DNA of 64,000 nt, from assembly GCA_003971905.1 (NCBI GenBank), contig RSEE01000033.1, positions 201,001 to 265,000 on the forward strand, written 5' to 3'. Origin of the DNA: Moniliella sp. 'wahieum'. Lineage: Eukaryota; Basidiomycota; Moniliellomycetes; Moniliellales; Moniliellaceae. Under the pieces are notes generated by a model, which worked only from the letters and a program-made list of their open reading frames with translations, did no database searches and had not been told where the DNA came from. The position numbers and the translations under genes are program-made. This document shows positions 35,170-46,890 of the stretch, piece after piece; positions within the stretch are counted from its first letter, which is position 1; every line of letters starts with the position of its first letter.

Positions 35170-36701
35170 TTAGAGAAGCACCGTCTTGTAGGGATTCAGG
35201 ATGCCCTTGGGATCAAAGTGCGCTTGAGCTGCTGCATCATAGCCACCTGGACGGGCGATTTGGCGTACCCAATCTTGCTGGCTTTCATCTGGCCTAGACC
35301 GTGTTCAGCCGAGATGGAGCCGTGATGACTGGCGACCATTCGTAGATATATGGCTCGATCGCATGCTCAAACTCGGCATCGTACCGATCGGCCACAATGT
35401 TGATGTGCAGGTTAGCATCGCCCACGTGGCCATAGGCACAGACGGCCTTGATCTTGTTGGGTGCTAGGAGACCCAAAGAGGCAAGGTGATCGTCCATCAC
35501 CTTGGATAGCGAATCCATCTCGCTTAGCGGAGAGCACATCGTACTTGTACCTGCCCCATACTTGCCGCAAGCTTCCCCACACCTTCCCGTAGCGCCCATA
35601 ATTCGCTGGCCTCCTTCGCGTCCGACGCTAGCACTCCATCCTCCACGGTCTGCTTTCCAGTAGTGCGGCAAGGAGCGTTTCCATTTCTGTCCCCCCCACC
35701 CCGGCCCTGCAGGTTAGATGTGTGCCCAGCCAGCAGAAAAGACACAAGGATACGCACCGCATCGTCATGGTCCTTATTGCTTCCGCTCGTCTCGATTAGA
35801 ACATAGTACGGTAAGCACCGGCAAACGGGTCCTTGCGCGCGCGGAGAACTGCTGCACCACCCCAAACGTGGTAGAGTCAAGGAACTCAAACGCCGAAACA
35901 CCTCACTGAGCGCGGTGCGGGCTTGGACAAAGCACTCTCGTACCTTGTCAAACGACCGGACCCGAGCATTGCTACGTTGACCGCGCGGGGTCGGGGCGGG
36001 GTGAGGATCTCACGGCGGTGACCACACCAAGGGTGCCCTCGGCACCAATGAAAAGTTGCTTGAGGTCGTACCCTGTGTTGTCCTTGCGCAGCGTAGACAG
36101 CCCATCCACCACCCGCCCATCCGCCAGCACCACCTCCAAGCCCACACCGAGCCGTGCAAATTTCCGTACCGCAGCAGGCGCAGGCCACCGGCATTGGTCG
36201 AGACGTTCCCGCCAATCTGGCAGGACCCCTTGGCACCCAGGTCGAGAGGCATGGTGCACCCGCCGGCGGCGACGTGCTGGTCGAGCGCTTGGAGCACACA
36301 GCCAGCCTCGGCGACCAGGGTGCCACTCACAGGGTCGAAGGAGCGGACCTGGTCCATCTTGCTCAGATTAAGCACCACCTCGTCGAACACGGGCACCGAG
36401 CCACCGACAAGGGAGGTGTTGCCGCCCTGGGGCACGACGGCAAGCGCGTGTTGGTTGCAGTAGGAGAGGATGGAGCTGACCTGGGCGGTGGTGCGGGGCT
36501 TGAGAACGAGCGGGGTGGAGCCGGTGTACTTTGCATCCAGTCGGCGTTGTAGGCATGCAGCTCGGCGGGGGCAGCGGCGGGCAGGGTGGGGGTGGGCACG
36601 GCGCTGAGCACGGAGGAGCGGGCGCCGGCAACGAGGGCAGCCAGGGCGTCGGCGTGGGCGCCGGTGAGGGCGGCAAAGGCGGGGTTGCGCACGGCAACCA
36701 T
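35170..36701 (-). CDS. FAD-linked D-2-hydroxyglutarate/D-lactate dehydrogenase, frame interrupted
   Basis: Member of the FAD_binding_4/FAD-oxidase_C family (D2HGDH, yeast Dld2/Dld3), which oxidises D-2-hydroxy acids, usually in mitochondria. FAD-domain motifs are [40 protein letters not shown] and [13 protein letters not shown]-terminal domain pieces are [20 protein letters not shown] (metal/substrate region), [35 protein letters not shown] (the conserved AEHGLG) and NPYKTVLL before TAA (35172-35170). About 510 residues from ATG 36701, which is near normal. An upstream in-frame ATG at 36905 would add a basic leader that could be a presequence. Breaks occur near 35205, 35330, 35600-35900 and 36170. 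The substrate (2-hydroxyglutarate or lactate) cannot be separated by the visible residues. Confidence 0.86.
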
Positions 36702-36862
36702 CGGGGGGGCGGCCGGGAAGGCGGTGGGTGTCGGTGTGGGAGGCTTAGTCGATAGGCCGAGATAACCAGCCGCTCGCACGGCCCACCTCCGCTCCGATGT
36801 GGCTTCACTTTTTTGCGCCGCGCCGCTGATGTAATCGGGTGCCGTCCCATTACGTAAGCCAC

Positions 36863-36870
36863 TCACGTGA
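36863..36870. promoter_or_regulatory. TCACGTGA palindrome in a divergent promoter
   Basis: Perfect 8-bp E-box-type palindrome (Cbf1/bHLH site) between the divergent D-2-hydroxy-acid dehydrogenase and TFIIF-alpha genes, 78 bp upstream of the latter's ATG. Other CACGTG sites lie in several spacers (for example near 7147, 8251, 48751, 55225 and 57075). Function is inferred from the motif only. Confidence 0.4.
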
Positions 36871-36947
36871 TCCCGTCGGGCATCTGCATATCCCACCGGC
36901 ATCACACGCCTCGCGCTGTGCTGGCCACCACCATCGCCAACCCGCGC

Positions 36948-39186
36948 ATGCCGGTCAAGCCCGACCCCGACCGCCGCCCTGCCCCGCCGCCCACGCCCGG
37001 CACGCGCCCGCTGCTGCCGGCGCCTCTGGCGGTGCCGGCGGTGCTGGTGGTGCTGGCGGTGCTGGCGGTGCTGGCAGTGCTGGCAGTGCTGGCGCGCACG
37101 CGCCCCCCGCGCACCTTCCGCGACATTCCCTGTTCAGCGTCGCACCCACCGCGTGGACCACGCACACGATGCAGTTTGCTCGCACCAGCCCGTCGACCCC
37201 GGCGATCCCAACACTTCAGCGCTCCCGTCAAGCTGAACCGCAAGTTTCCGCCCCGCCTCAAGGGTGCCCCCGCCACAGCCGGGCGAGCCCGTGCTCACCG
37301 ATCGCGGGCCGCAAAATGGCCGCACTGGACGGCACGCCGCTCCTCTGGCCTGATCCCAACAACCCAGAACAGATGGAGACTGCACGCGCTGCTCTCCGCG
37401 TGACGAACAAAAGTACGCATCCACCTCCTGTCACATCGACCGTTTCCCTCCTTTTTTCTGTTGTCCACGAGATGGTTGACTGACATGTGTGCTTCCCAAA
37501 GAGCCGCGGCGGGCCTGACGCATCGCTCGTTGCACCCTCCCGCCGTCCCAACCGCCGGCCCGCCAATACTGGCAAACGTGTTCGTGAGATCCACCACAGC
37601 TCTGCCTCGGCCCGGCAGACGCGTCAAGCCGAATTCTTCCCTTGGATCCTGGAGGATTTCGAAACGGGAGACGCAGTGGGAAAGCGGCCGGACGCCCGAT
37701 CCACGTGCCAAGGAAGCGCTGCGTACCTGGATCGCCTACATTGACGCGCATGGCCACCGCCTCCCCCATCTGCTGCTGCTACTACTGACCCGGCGGCTCC
37801 GGGGGGCACCAATCGACGAGGACGTGGGCACGCACCTTGGGTGGGCACGCTCGAAGGAGACGAACGTGCGTCACATCATGTCCTCTTTGCCCTGGACCAT
37901 GCCGGGACCGGCGCGTTCAGGGATCCCCGTTTCCAAGCACTAAAGTTCCGGCAGAACCACGGCACTCGACGTTGACTCCCGAGGAGGTCGAGGCAGAGTT
38001 TGCTAAGCAAGGTCGTTCTCGTCCGTCGATGTTGGTGCAGCGGGCGCGGGAACGGACAAAACAAGCACAAGGTTCGAGCGTGTCGACTCAGGTGGATCCA
38101 GACGATGCGCAATGGGCGCGGGGAATGGGCGTCGCCCTTCCTGGCTCTATGGGAGGAGACAAAAAGGGCAAGGGGGCAGCGGCGGTGCGGCAACGAGTGT
38201 GGTCGGAGTATGAGCGGGCGCAGGCTCAGCGCGCTCAGAGCTGGGTGATGCGTGCCGGGAGGGAGGAAGGTGTGGGGAGGAGGTGGACTTCACCGAGGAC
38301 TTTGCCGATGATGATGAGCGGATGGACATGCTCGACCGGGACAAGGAGGATGATGCGGATGCCAAGAGACGGAGGACCGGTTGAAGAAGGATATTTTGCG
38401 TGCCGAGGGCCAGGGCGGGGAAGGGCAGGTTCAAGATGAAGAGGAGGAGGAACAACGCCATTGACCGGCACAGGGAAGCAGATGAAAAAGATCATGCGTG
38501 CGCTCGGACAACGGGAAGGGAACGAAGCGTACGACTCGGAGGAGGAGAATCCGTATGCGAGCGCCGAGTCGGACGACGAGGAACTGGCAGTTGCCAACCC
38601 CGAAAAGGCATTTGAGGAGGCACGGGAGCAGCGACTCAAGCGCGAGCGGGAGGAAGCAGCTCGGCAAAAGGAACGCGACCGCGCCGAGTCCCGCGCCGCA
38701 TCCTCTCGTGGATCCACGCCTGTTCCGCACCGCCCGCCTCCGGGCCTGACGTCGGGGGCAGCGCCTCGTGGTGCAACTCCGGTGCCTACCAGCCGTGGTG
38801 GCAGTCCTGCGCCGCGCTCGCGCGGAGCGAGTCCAGCGGTGCCCGCCGATGCGGGGGCGGGCCATGCGGCAGCGGCGCAACGGGCGACGAGCCCTGGGCG
38901 CGGCCGACAAGCCTCGCCCACCGGGTCGAAGCGCAAGGGCTCCGACACGGAGAGGAGCAAGCAAGCGACGCAAGACGAGCCAGGCGGCGGTTGAAGCGGA
39001 GCTGATTGAGATGCTCAAGTCGGGGGGCGCGTGACGACGCACGATGTGGTGCGGCGGTTCAAGGCGTTGGCGCGTGATCCGGAGGAGAAGAAGAAGCTGG
39101 GCGCGGCCGTCAAGCGGGTGGCCATCTCGGCCCCGGACCCAACGACGCCGGGCAAGAACATGCTGGTCCTGCGGGAAGGCCTGTGA
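36948..39186 (+). CDS. TFG1: TFIIF alpha subunit (RAP74/TFG1), frame interrupted
   Basis: General RNA polymerase II initiation and elongation factor, nuclear. N-terminal dimerisation-domain pieces: RTFRDIPLFSV-like, FSAPVKLNRKFPPRLKGAP (family: PVKLxRK), QAEFFPWILEDFE (family: PWxLEDxxG), HHVLFALD and RHSTLTPEEVEAEFAK. A long acidic and basic middle follows (DFTEDFADDDERMDMLDRDK; YDSEEENPYASAESDDEE; QRLKREREEAARQKERDRAE). The C-terminal winged helix reads AELIEMLKSG, then VTTHDVVRRFKALARDPEE and AVKRVAISAPD, ending in MLVLREGL and TGA 39184-39186. An intron lies at about 37413-37501 (GTACGC...CAAAG). A break near 39025 fits one G lost from a G6 run. Further breaks occur in the middle. The first part carries a 9-bp repeat coding Gly/Ala or Leu/Ala/Val, depending on frame. 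Confidence 0.9.
37028..37093. repeat. GGTGCTGGC-type 9-bp microsatellite
   Basis: About seven imperfect 9-bp units (GGCGGTGCT, GGTGGTGCT, GGCAGTGCT) inside the N-terminal coding part of TFIIF-alpha. In the protein frame favoured by flanking homology it gives Gly-Gly-Ala/Gly-Ser-Ala repeats. Confidence 0.85.
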
Positions 39187-39304
39187 ATGTGGCGGGGCCG
39201 CGGGTGCCCCGGATCTGCTGCGGTCCTGGCCGCGGGCAGCCCCCTGTTTCTATCTAATGGCCATGTGGGTCCGATGGAGGAATGCATATGAATAGGGGCA
39301 TCTT

Positions 39305-39842
39305 TTTGTGGCGGTTGGTATATTTAGCGCGGCCTCGCTTGGCGTGTGCGCCCTCCGCTCGCTCTCTGCGCCCCCATCGGCAGCCGCCCAGACAGATGGC
39401 ACCGCCGATGCTCACCACGCACCAGACCCAAGTCGTCAGCTCATCGCCTCCTACCTGCACCAGCTGGGCCTCGACCACACCACCCAGACGCTGCGGGCGG
39501 AAAGCGGCGGTCACCGACATGGCTCCCGCCGGCCGGCTCGAGCAGCTGCTCGACTTGGCGCGCGCCGCCCGCCCGCCTCCGCCTCCGCCCTCCCGCTGCC
39601 TCGGTCTCCCCCACAGCGCCCGCCGCTCTCAACACCCAACTCCAGACATGCCAGGTCCACACATGCAAGTCCCCAGGAAGCCCCCGCCCCTGCCCCTGCC
39701 CTTGCTCCTGCCCCAACAGGTCCCAATCTATGGGCGCGATACAGCTGGATTGCCACCGCTTCCCATTCTACCCCGCCGTGCTCTCTCCCCTCCCGTCTCG
39801 ACCTTCGCCCCCTACGTCCATCCCCCCCTTTGAGGCTTGGTA
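39305..39842 (+). CDS. LisH-domain protein, start unresolved
   Basis: A clear LisH dimerisation motif is encoded around 39430-39500: RQLIASYLHQLGLDHTTQTL followed by RAESG (hydrophobic heptads, Y and L positions as in LIS1/TBL1-type LisH). After a frame change the sequence continues MAPAGRLEQLLDLARAARPP and a Pro-rich tail. The ATG is not obvious. The region upstream is short (TFIIF-alpha stops at 39186), so this is a small gene or the remaining 5' part of a larger one that collides with the convergent RPC4 gene, whose stop lies at 39854. LisH proteins act as oligomerising adaptors in chromatin or microtubule complexes, but nothing here narrows the role. Confidence 0.5.
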
Positions 39843-39853
39843 GCCCAAGTGCG

Positions 39854-40928
39854 TCACATGTATTCCGCGTCCATGTCGGGTGAGGACCAACTTGTCCTGG
39901 ATCGAACCAAACGTAACTGCGTTGCCAGCCGGTCGAGGAGCATGGCCTGTTGAAAAAACGTAGTTTGGGAACCGGGGTGCACGTCCATCTGTAGCAGATT
40001 GTCCCGTGGCCGTTCCTTCTCTTTCTCTTTCCCTTTGTCCTTCTCCTTCTCTTTCCCGTGCCTGCTGCCGTCGACTTGGCTGGTGCCGCCTTCTTTTTCC
40101 GCCCGAGCACAAGGCGCATACGTCCATCGGGGTACATCTGAGCGTACCATGCGTCCATCCACAGGACCTTTCTTTTCCCCGCCAGCCTGGGTGCCCGGTG
40201 TAGTAGTGCCAGGAGAACCAGCGCCGCCCTGCGTGTCCTCGCGGAACGCAACCGCCGCGTCTCGGCCTTTTTGCGCGGACAAAGCCCGGGAACGGGGTGG
40301 GAAATTGCACAGATACAAGCGCCATCCACAGGCGCACGCCAGCTGGGGGTTGGGCGGCCTCAACGTCCATAGGCTCGTCGCTCGACGTAGGAGGGGGCAG
40401 CGTACGGGGCGCCAAAGCGTCCGTATCCCGCACTTCCTCCATAGGCTCCTGTGACTCTTCCGACTTGACGCCCGCAATCTTGTTCTCGGGCTGCGACTCA
40501 ACGTAGCTGGCAACTCGGGCGCTGGTCTTCCGGTAAAGCGACCATGGAGCGCCGCCGCCCGTCGCAGCGCGTGACCCGATCGTGGCGCTTGGCCCGGGCC
40601 TTGCCCCAAGGGACCCGACGCCTGCAGCGCAATTTCGGGCGCACGACTGCCGCCCCGTCCTCGGCCGCGGCCGCGGCCACGCGGCGCACCCCGACCCCGC
40701 CGGCCGGGCCGAGGCAGGCGCGGCCGGGGTGGCGACGGGGCCCGTGGTGCGGCGCTGGGGAATGACGGGGCGGAAGGCCATGCGGGTGGCGCCGGGCCGC
40801 GCGGGCGCGTTGGAGCTGGAGCCCGACGCAGGAGGCTGAGGCGGTCGGGTGGGGTCGGACATGGGACGGTGAGGGGCGGAGAGCAGAGGAGGTGGAACGG
40901 CGCGCAGAGAAGCAGACAAGTCGGCCAT
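39854..40928 (-). CDS. RPC53: RNA polymerase III subunit RPC4 (RPC53), frame interrupted
   Basis: RPC4 pairs with RPC5/RPC37 in Pol III and acts in termination and reinitiation. The N-terminal part is Pro/Ser-rich and disordered (from ATG 40928, MADLSASLRAVPPPLLSAP). A conserved acidic-hydrophobic core lies at about 40480-40300 (QEPMEEVRDTDALAP; then VSVQFPTPFPGFVRAKRP, family motif for the LPTxLP element). The C-terminal RPC4 domain is read through frame changes as YPDGRMRLVLGRKKK (family: SGKVxLxLG), NLLQMDVHPGSQTTFFQQAM and VTFGSIQDKLVLTP, ending DMDAEYM and TGA 39856-39854. The family C-terminus has the same order (KSGK, F-x-Q-x, G-x-V-x-x-K-L-V-x-x-P-D). A Lys/Glu/Arg repeat (KEKEKDKGKEKEKER) replaces the loop between two strands. 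Confidence 0.8.
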
Positions 40929-41553
40929 CGCAGTCCATCCAAGCACGCCCCGAAAGAAAAACGCACGCAAACGGATCCAGTTTCAAATTGTAACCCGCGG
41001 CCCAAATGAAATTGGTTGACGCGTGACCGGTGACCGTCACCACCGGCACTCGATTTTGTGGGGGTAAACAGTGGGAAGCGCTCATTAAGGGAGAGGTGCG
41101 TAATATATGCTGCCCCCAATCTCCCGCTCAGCAGCCTCGCGGCGGTTACATTCGGTACAGATTACGATTGGCCAGGCGGCGTTCATCGGCATTACGACAC
41201 GACGCGAGAACGAAGAAAAGAGAAGAAGGCGCGGGGCATATGTCGTCACTATAGATCATTGATGCATGGATGACGCTCCAAAACCAGACGGACAACACAA
41301 CAATAAACGGTGGAGCACAGTGGTGCGATGAGAGGTGCGATGATAGAGGGTGCCAGCAGGTGTGAAAGGATGGGCGCGTAAGAGGGAAGGAGAGGAAAGA
41401 GCGAGGGAAAGAAACGCACGCGGGCAAGAAAGAAAATGTGACGAGGTTGGTACCATTTTGTGCGCCCCAGGGCCACATCAAAAATCACATTAGATCCCAC
41501 GGCGGCGACGAGGTCGATTAGAACCGCTCTCTCCTGATGATAGCTTCGTCAAG
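40929..41553. other. Intergenic spacer (RPC4 promoter and START-gene 3' flank)
   Basis: Holds the RPC4 promoter with the TGACGCGTGAC element (41017), directly followed by an inverted GGTGACC/GGTCACC-like palindrome (about 41025-41040), and the 3' flank of the multi-START gene. No other gene seen. Confidence 0.5.
41017..41027 (+). promoter_or_regulatory. TGACGCGTGAC element, copy 4
   Basis: Exact copy 89 bp upstream of the RPC4 ATG, which is the closest of the five copies to a start codon. It overlaps the beginning of a CCGGTGACCGTCACCACCGG dyad. Confidence 0.5.
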
Positions 41554-44500
41554 TTACGTTGGTTTCAAATGACGGAGGATGCCGCCCCTTCCACGGGTAT
41601 AGGTCCTTGGTACAGATGCCCCCACTCGCCCCGTCCACTCTGCCATCTCCTCGGGGCCCGCACGGGAGGAGAGGTAGAGGTGGCTGACAAGCAGCAGACA
41701 GATGAGCAGGAGAATGATCTTGTGTCCTCTGTGCGTGTGGGAAGCCATCAGCTCCACCACCACCGAGGGCGGAGCAAGCTCTTCCTCCTTCCGATTTCCT
41801 TGGGGCGGAAACAACTTCAGGTGCACACCCAACGGGGTACGCAATCCTTCTGGAACAAAGCTTGTGCCGGTGGTATCTTGTTGCAGTACGGGCCGAGGAG
41901 TAGGGGGAAGGATGGTAGGGTCCGCCTCGGGCGACACTGTGGTCGGACCAGCACACACTCGACTAGCGCGGGGCCCACGACGTGGGCGGGGAGGTACACC
42001 TCCGCTTGGTTGCAAGGGGAAGACGCGGTAAGTACCACTTTGGTTTCGTCGGCTAGGGGGGCGTCCAAGTCCACCCCCTGGGCCCTGACGGAACGTGCTT
42101 GGGCGCGCACAGTGTACCCGGGCGAAACACTGAGAACCAGTACGGGCCCCTCCGGTTTGCTCGCTGGGAAAGCGCAGGGTCCAAAGGCAACAAGACCAAG
42201 GCGCGATCCCAAGTCAGTTCCAGCAGCTGGACACTGCTTGCACAGCTGGGGGGTGGGGTCCAGGTCCAGGGTACGTCCGCACACGGCTCACGTGGGTCCC
42301 CCACCACATCCACCACCGATCCCGGCGCGCAGAGTCGCGGGAGCGGCTGAGCCAGTGTGTGGTAAGTGGGCCAAGCGCTCGTTCAGCAGCGAGAGGTTGT
42401 ACCACGCTTTCATCGAGGTGGGCACAGATGCACCCCAGTCCCATGCGAGCAGATGCGTGAGGCGTGTCTTCCCCTCGCTCGGTTGGATGATCCAGCCGTC
42501 GAGAAGGACCTCCCCCACGGGCAGGGCGTGGGGATTGAGACTTCGTTCCCCTTCTCCATCGGGAGAGAAAGCGTTCGTTCCACCTCTCCAAAAGAGCAGG
42601 ACGCGGTAGTATGCAAATAACACTCCTCCTGTTGAGCAGATAGCGAACCGAGACAGAAAACGACGACTAAAGGGCCAAGGGAGGTGGTCCTTTGTGGTAC
42701 AGCGGCCCCGCTCCATACCCAAATTGACCAATTGGCACCACACTGTCCCACCACCCACCACCCGAGACGCAAGACAGCGCTTGGACCGCCCGCATAACTT
42801 CCTCTGGGGGGTACGGTAAGACTGTATCGGCACGCACGACCGCCACCTCTGCCGAGAAGGAAGGGAGCACTTTCCGACTAAGGTGGATACCCTTCTTCCC
42901 TCCAGTTAGGCGTCCTACCGTTGCCCACCCAGCCCGGGGCGAAGCCGGGTCGGGGGTGAGACCGCCGGCGATCCGTCGGAGGAGAAAGAGACCGTTGAGG
43001 CCCCGCTCATGGACTCTGTTTCGGCCGGTCCGTCTTTTTCTGAAGGGGTAGAGACGAGTGTGGTGGACGTAGCCACAGAGCGAGCCGACAAAGAAAGGGA
43101 GCGACCCCGGGTGCTAGTTTCGCTTGCTCCGCTCGCTTGCACAGGAACGCAGGAGCTACTCTGACTCCGAGAATGGGTGCGGGCAAGAGGAACACCGCGG
43201 TCCAATGGGACAGGAAGAAGACGCGCTCGCTTGGTACTCGTCAAATCCAAAATTTTGGTCGACGACAGCTCATCCGTATTGATCCGCATCGGCTCGCCAT
43301 TGAGCAGGACTGTCAACCCCTTTCGCGGATGGCGCAGCGGTCGCACCCGCACACTCACCTCCACTTTGGTCTCGTGCATGAGCGTAAGCCAAGTACCGCC
43401 ACCAAGAGGGTGCAGGCGGTGGCGGTGCAAGCAATTCGCCCACCGCGGAGGCGGGTGCACCTCCACCTCCATCCCTCCCGATTTCGCCAAACCTCGACTG
43501 TCGCAGCGGATGTGGGCTTGGCAACCTAATTGAGGCATGTAGGACAGACAGAAGACCTTCGAGCTAGGGGCGTATTGCACTGCCTTGGTTGTCCCATACG
43601 CGAGGCCCACGAGAAACGGAGGTGGTCCTTGTTGTAGGGCTGAATGACCAATTCCACCCACTGCCAAAGCCATGCTTGCGGGGACTGCCATTGAGGTCGG
43701 TGTCCACCCGTTGGGATCGCTTTGTTCCACCAGGGTGACCCTGACGGTAGTTGGGCTGAGAGCTTCAATGTTCCAGCCACGAAGGTCAACTTGTGTCCGG
43801 ATTGTCCCGGGTGCGAGGGGGAGGGAGGCCCGACTGCCTGGCGGAATGAGGTGAGGGGAAGGGGAGAATCCAAAATGTGCATGCTGGTGGGGGATTTGTA
43901 CGTGGTCTGCACCAAAAGAGAATCCCGTGCACTATAATTCAGCAGGTTAGTATTTGCACGTCAAAAACAGGGTAAGCAGGGGGTGAACGAGGGGGGAAGC
44001 GTACCTAACGGGCCACCACCCTTTGGTGGTTTCTCTCCAGAGAGAGGAACAGGGACCCCAGTCTTGCAGTAGCTCCGCACTACCTAGTCCTTCGTCCCAC
44101 AGAAGCCTTCCGGCTCCAGGGCCGGAAAGGCAAGCAAGCCAGTCCCAAATGGAGAGACCCACAAACGTAGCTTGTGCTCGATAAACCGCCACCTTCCTGT
44201 CCAGCGTGTGCAGCTGACTCATCGTCACCCCGCCCGTGCTCAGTCCGCTCATGAAGGGGGGACCACTTAGCATCGGGCATCTCAAGAAGCGACATGAAAT
44301 AGATGTAGGTTCGCTGAATCTGGGTGGCCAGCCCCCCTGGCAGAGGAGCAGAGGTGGTTCAGATATGGGAGGTGGGACCTCTTCCTGTGAACAAGGAAAA
44401 CGGGAGAGGACCCTCCCCAATTGTGGGGGTTCGAGCTGGTGCCAAGAGCGGAGTTGAGCATGTCTTTGGCCTCGGTTGCCGTACAAGGCGTGGGTACGCC

Positions 44501-45833
44501 CGGGGGGGAAGGGTAGCGCACTACGGGATCTTCTTTCCTCTCCCCAGACCCCGTGGAGAAGCGGGAGAGAAGGAGGAAAGAGTGGACATGACGGAAAAAG
44601 ATCGAATGGAGCCCGCTGCCGTTGATTTGTGGGGGTCAAGGTCGAAGGGGGCAAGGGAGCGAGGGGGTTGGAGGGCCACACTTGGACCGGTGCGTTATTC
44701 ACCCTCACACGTCCCGGCTCAAAAGTGGGGACCATGCTGGTCCGTTTGACCCGCAGTTTCATTTGAGCGCGCCCCTCGTGCACCACATACACCTCTTTTG
44801 CCATTGGGCGATTGGGTGCTGCGCGGACCAGGACTTTCCAGCAGCTAGGCGACGTAGAAGAACGAATGGTGCAAGTAATGTCCCACCCTTCGCTCTCCTT
44901 CGAAACTAGTAGGAGACAAATCACCCCTGCCCTACTTGGAGGGAGGCGGCATCCTCCTGGCTCGGCTCGCTCTCTTCGGCCACCGTGTACTCCAGCTTGA
45001 GTGTGGACCGGTCTGGGTCAGTACGCACGCGGTGCATCCTCACCCTGCTACCCCATGAATTTAGCAGGGGCCCAGCGCGCGATCCAGGAGCAGAAAGAAA
45101 GGTGAGCAGCCCACTCATAGAAGTACGCAAATCTGGTACTAGACTGACTCGCTCCAAGGACGAAGAAGAGGGGAAATCGTCGGACCAAAATTGGGTGATG
45201 CAGACCCCCTCAGGCTTTTGCTCAACCAGCCAAGCTGCCTCGAACGTTCCTCGTACATACGGTGGTTGCGGGCGAAAGAAGGAGGGGAGCGAGTCCATCT
45301 CTCGTACATCGGGAGTAGGAAGACATGTGCTGAGGTGAAGCAGAAGAGGTGCGTCCGAAGAGCCGCGCCAGGTCTGGTTTAAGGTGAGCGCCTCGATAGG
45401 AGCGATGGGCCACCCGGTGCGAAACGTAATCCTCTCAACAGTCAGTCCTGGCAGAGGCCGGGTCAAGACGTGTTTCCCCTCCACGAGGGACGACCACTGG
45501 GGCAAGAGCGAGGGCAAGGAAAATGCCGAGAGAAGGTTATCTGCGAGTGCTTGCACGTCGCTGGCCGGACAGCGGAGCACAACTTGAGTGCGATATACAC
45601 CCCGCCCATGTGAGTGCGAGCGCACCTCGACCGCCTGTGGAGGCAGGGCAGCTGGGAGGGGAAGGCGATGGGCACAGATGCTTGCGAGGGAGACACCAAT
45701 GCCCACTCAGGCTCGGGAGAGAGAGAGGAGAGTCTGGAGGCGTCCTCGGGCACGGGCAAGCAGTGGGGCGAAAGGGCTGCGCCTGATGAGCGCCACACCG
45801 TGCTGGGCTGGGCAGGTGGGTGTCAGCGGACAT
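41554..45833 (-). CDS. Multi-START-domain, tail-anchored membrane protein, frame interrupted
   Basis: A large protein (about 1,300 residues) with at least three START/Bet v1-like lipid-binding modules. Module 1, about 45600-44950: VVLRCPASDVQALADNLLSA, VLTRPLPGLTVERITFRTGW, GTFEAAWLVEQKPEGVCITQ. Module 2, about 44310-43560: LDRKVAVYRAQATFVGLSIW, LLWDEGLGSAELLQDWG, WWPVSARDSLLVQTTY across a 73-nt intron (43932-44004, GTACGC...TATAG), where the family has PWPVxxRD; then QSDPNGWTPTSMAVPASMAL. Module 3, about 42870-42310: AVVRADTVLPYPPEEVMRAV, YYRVLLFWRG, VLLDGWIIQPSEGKTRLTHL, WDWGASVPTSMKAWYNLSLL. A Ser-rich linker lies at about 43100-42960. The C-terminus has a single hydrophobic helix (KIILLLICLLLVSHLYLS) and a short tail ending at TAA 41556-41554. 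It probably moves or senses lipid at an organelle membrane. I cannot tie it to a named family. The start is ATG 45833 (MSADTH), with a frame change soon after. Confidence 0.7.
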
Positions 45834-46805
45834 GGCCAGTGCTCGGCGGGAGGGCGCGGTGGTGGAGGTGGGTAAGGCGGAGGTGGCGGCAAAGGTGGGG
45901 GCCTGAATGAGGTGCGGGCTGTGGTGCTGGCCGGGGGTTGGCCCGAGTGCATGCGCGAGCACTAGGGCGCTGTGTGCCACTCTGCACGTGACCCAGGCCG
46001 AAATAGCCCCATGGTGGTCGCTGCGTAGACCATGGATGGTTATCCCGCCGATCAGCCGATCAGCCATCTGCCTTGGGCTGAAGCATGATGGGCGCTCTGC
46101 TAGCCACTAGCAGCGATTGGGAGCCGGTTGCTGGCATCCCCCTGTCTTCAATGGTTGATGATGTCTTCCGACGACGGCCCCCTCGGCTGCCAGGTACCCG
46201 TGCTCTGTCTCGCCTCGCCTCGTCGCCATCGTCTGTCGGCCTGGTACCATTGGCCTCAGCAGGCTCAGTAGTCAGCCCATCCAAACAGGGTGGCCGCCCC
46301 AGCTTTTTCCCATCCCTACTCTTTTCGTTCCACTCTCGCCTGTATGGTATAGTAGGGTCCTTATGGTGTGCCCTTACGAATGCGATGCTCCTATTACCAG
46401 GTCTTGGGATAGCTCAGCCGATCTCTCGTCCCGGATGTAATCCACAGACAGCCACAACCCCCCGGCACTCGGGGCTTTTGTGGGGACGATGCCTGGGAAG
46501 AGGCCCTGAGGCGGCCTGAGGCCTGTCGGAGGCTGGTGCGCTGTGGACCCCACCTGTCACACGAGCAACCCTCTTTGCTGATGGTGTCGTACGTATCAGA
46601 CCAGACGATCCTGAGCGGGAGGGTAATAGTAAGTGGAGCGAAGAGCAAAGTGCGGTGGTCACATGAAAACGACACAGGAAAAGGTGACAAGAACAGGAAA
46701 GGGGGAAGATCGAGCGCATGCGCCGGTCTTCCCGCTGTGCCGCAGTGCTAATTAGTCATCTCGATTCCATCTAGTCCAGTAGAAGCGCATTCTAAATCTA
46801 AGCAC
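45834..46805. other. Intergenic spacer
   Basis: Promoter side of the multi-START gene (left) and 3' flank of the GATA gene (right). A G-rich stretch (45840-45905) lies next to the start. A repeated CGATCAGCCGATCAGCC word lies at about 46050-46066. No coding sequence recognised. Confidence 0.5.
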
Positions 46806-46890
46806 CTAAGCTAGTGGAATGGAATCTAGATACACTGCAGTATAGTTTTTTGGGGGGTGGGTAGGGGGGGCGGGCAAGGAGGGGATTGGA

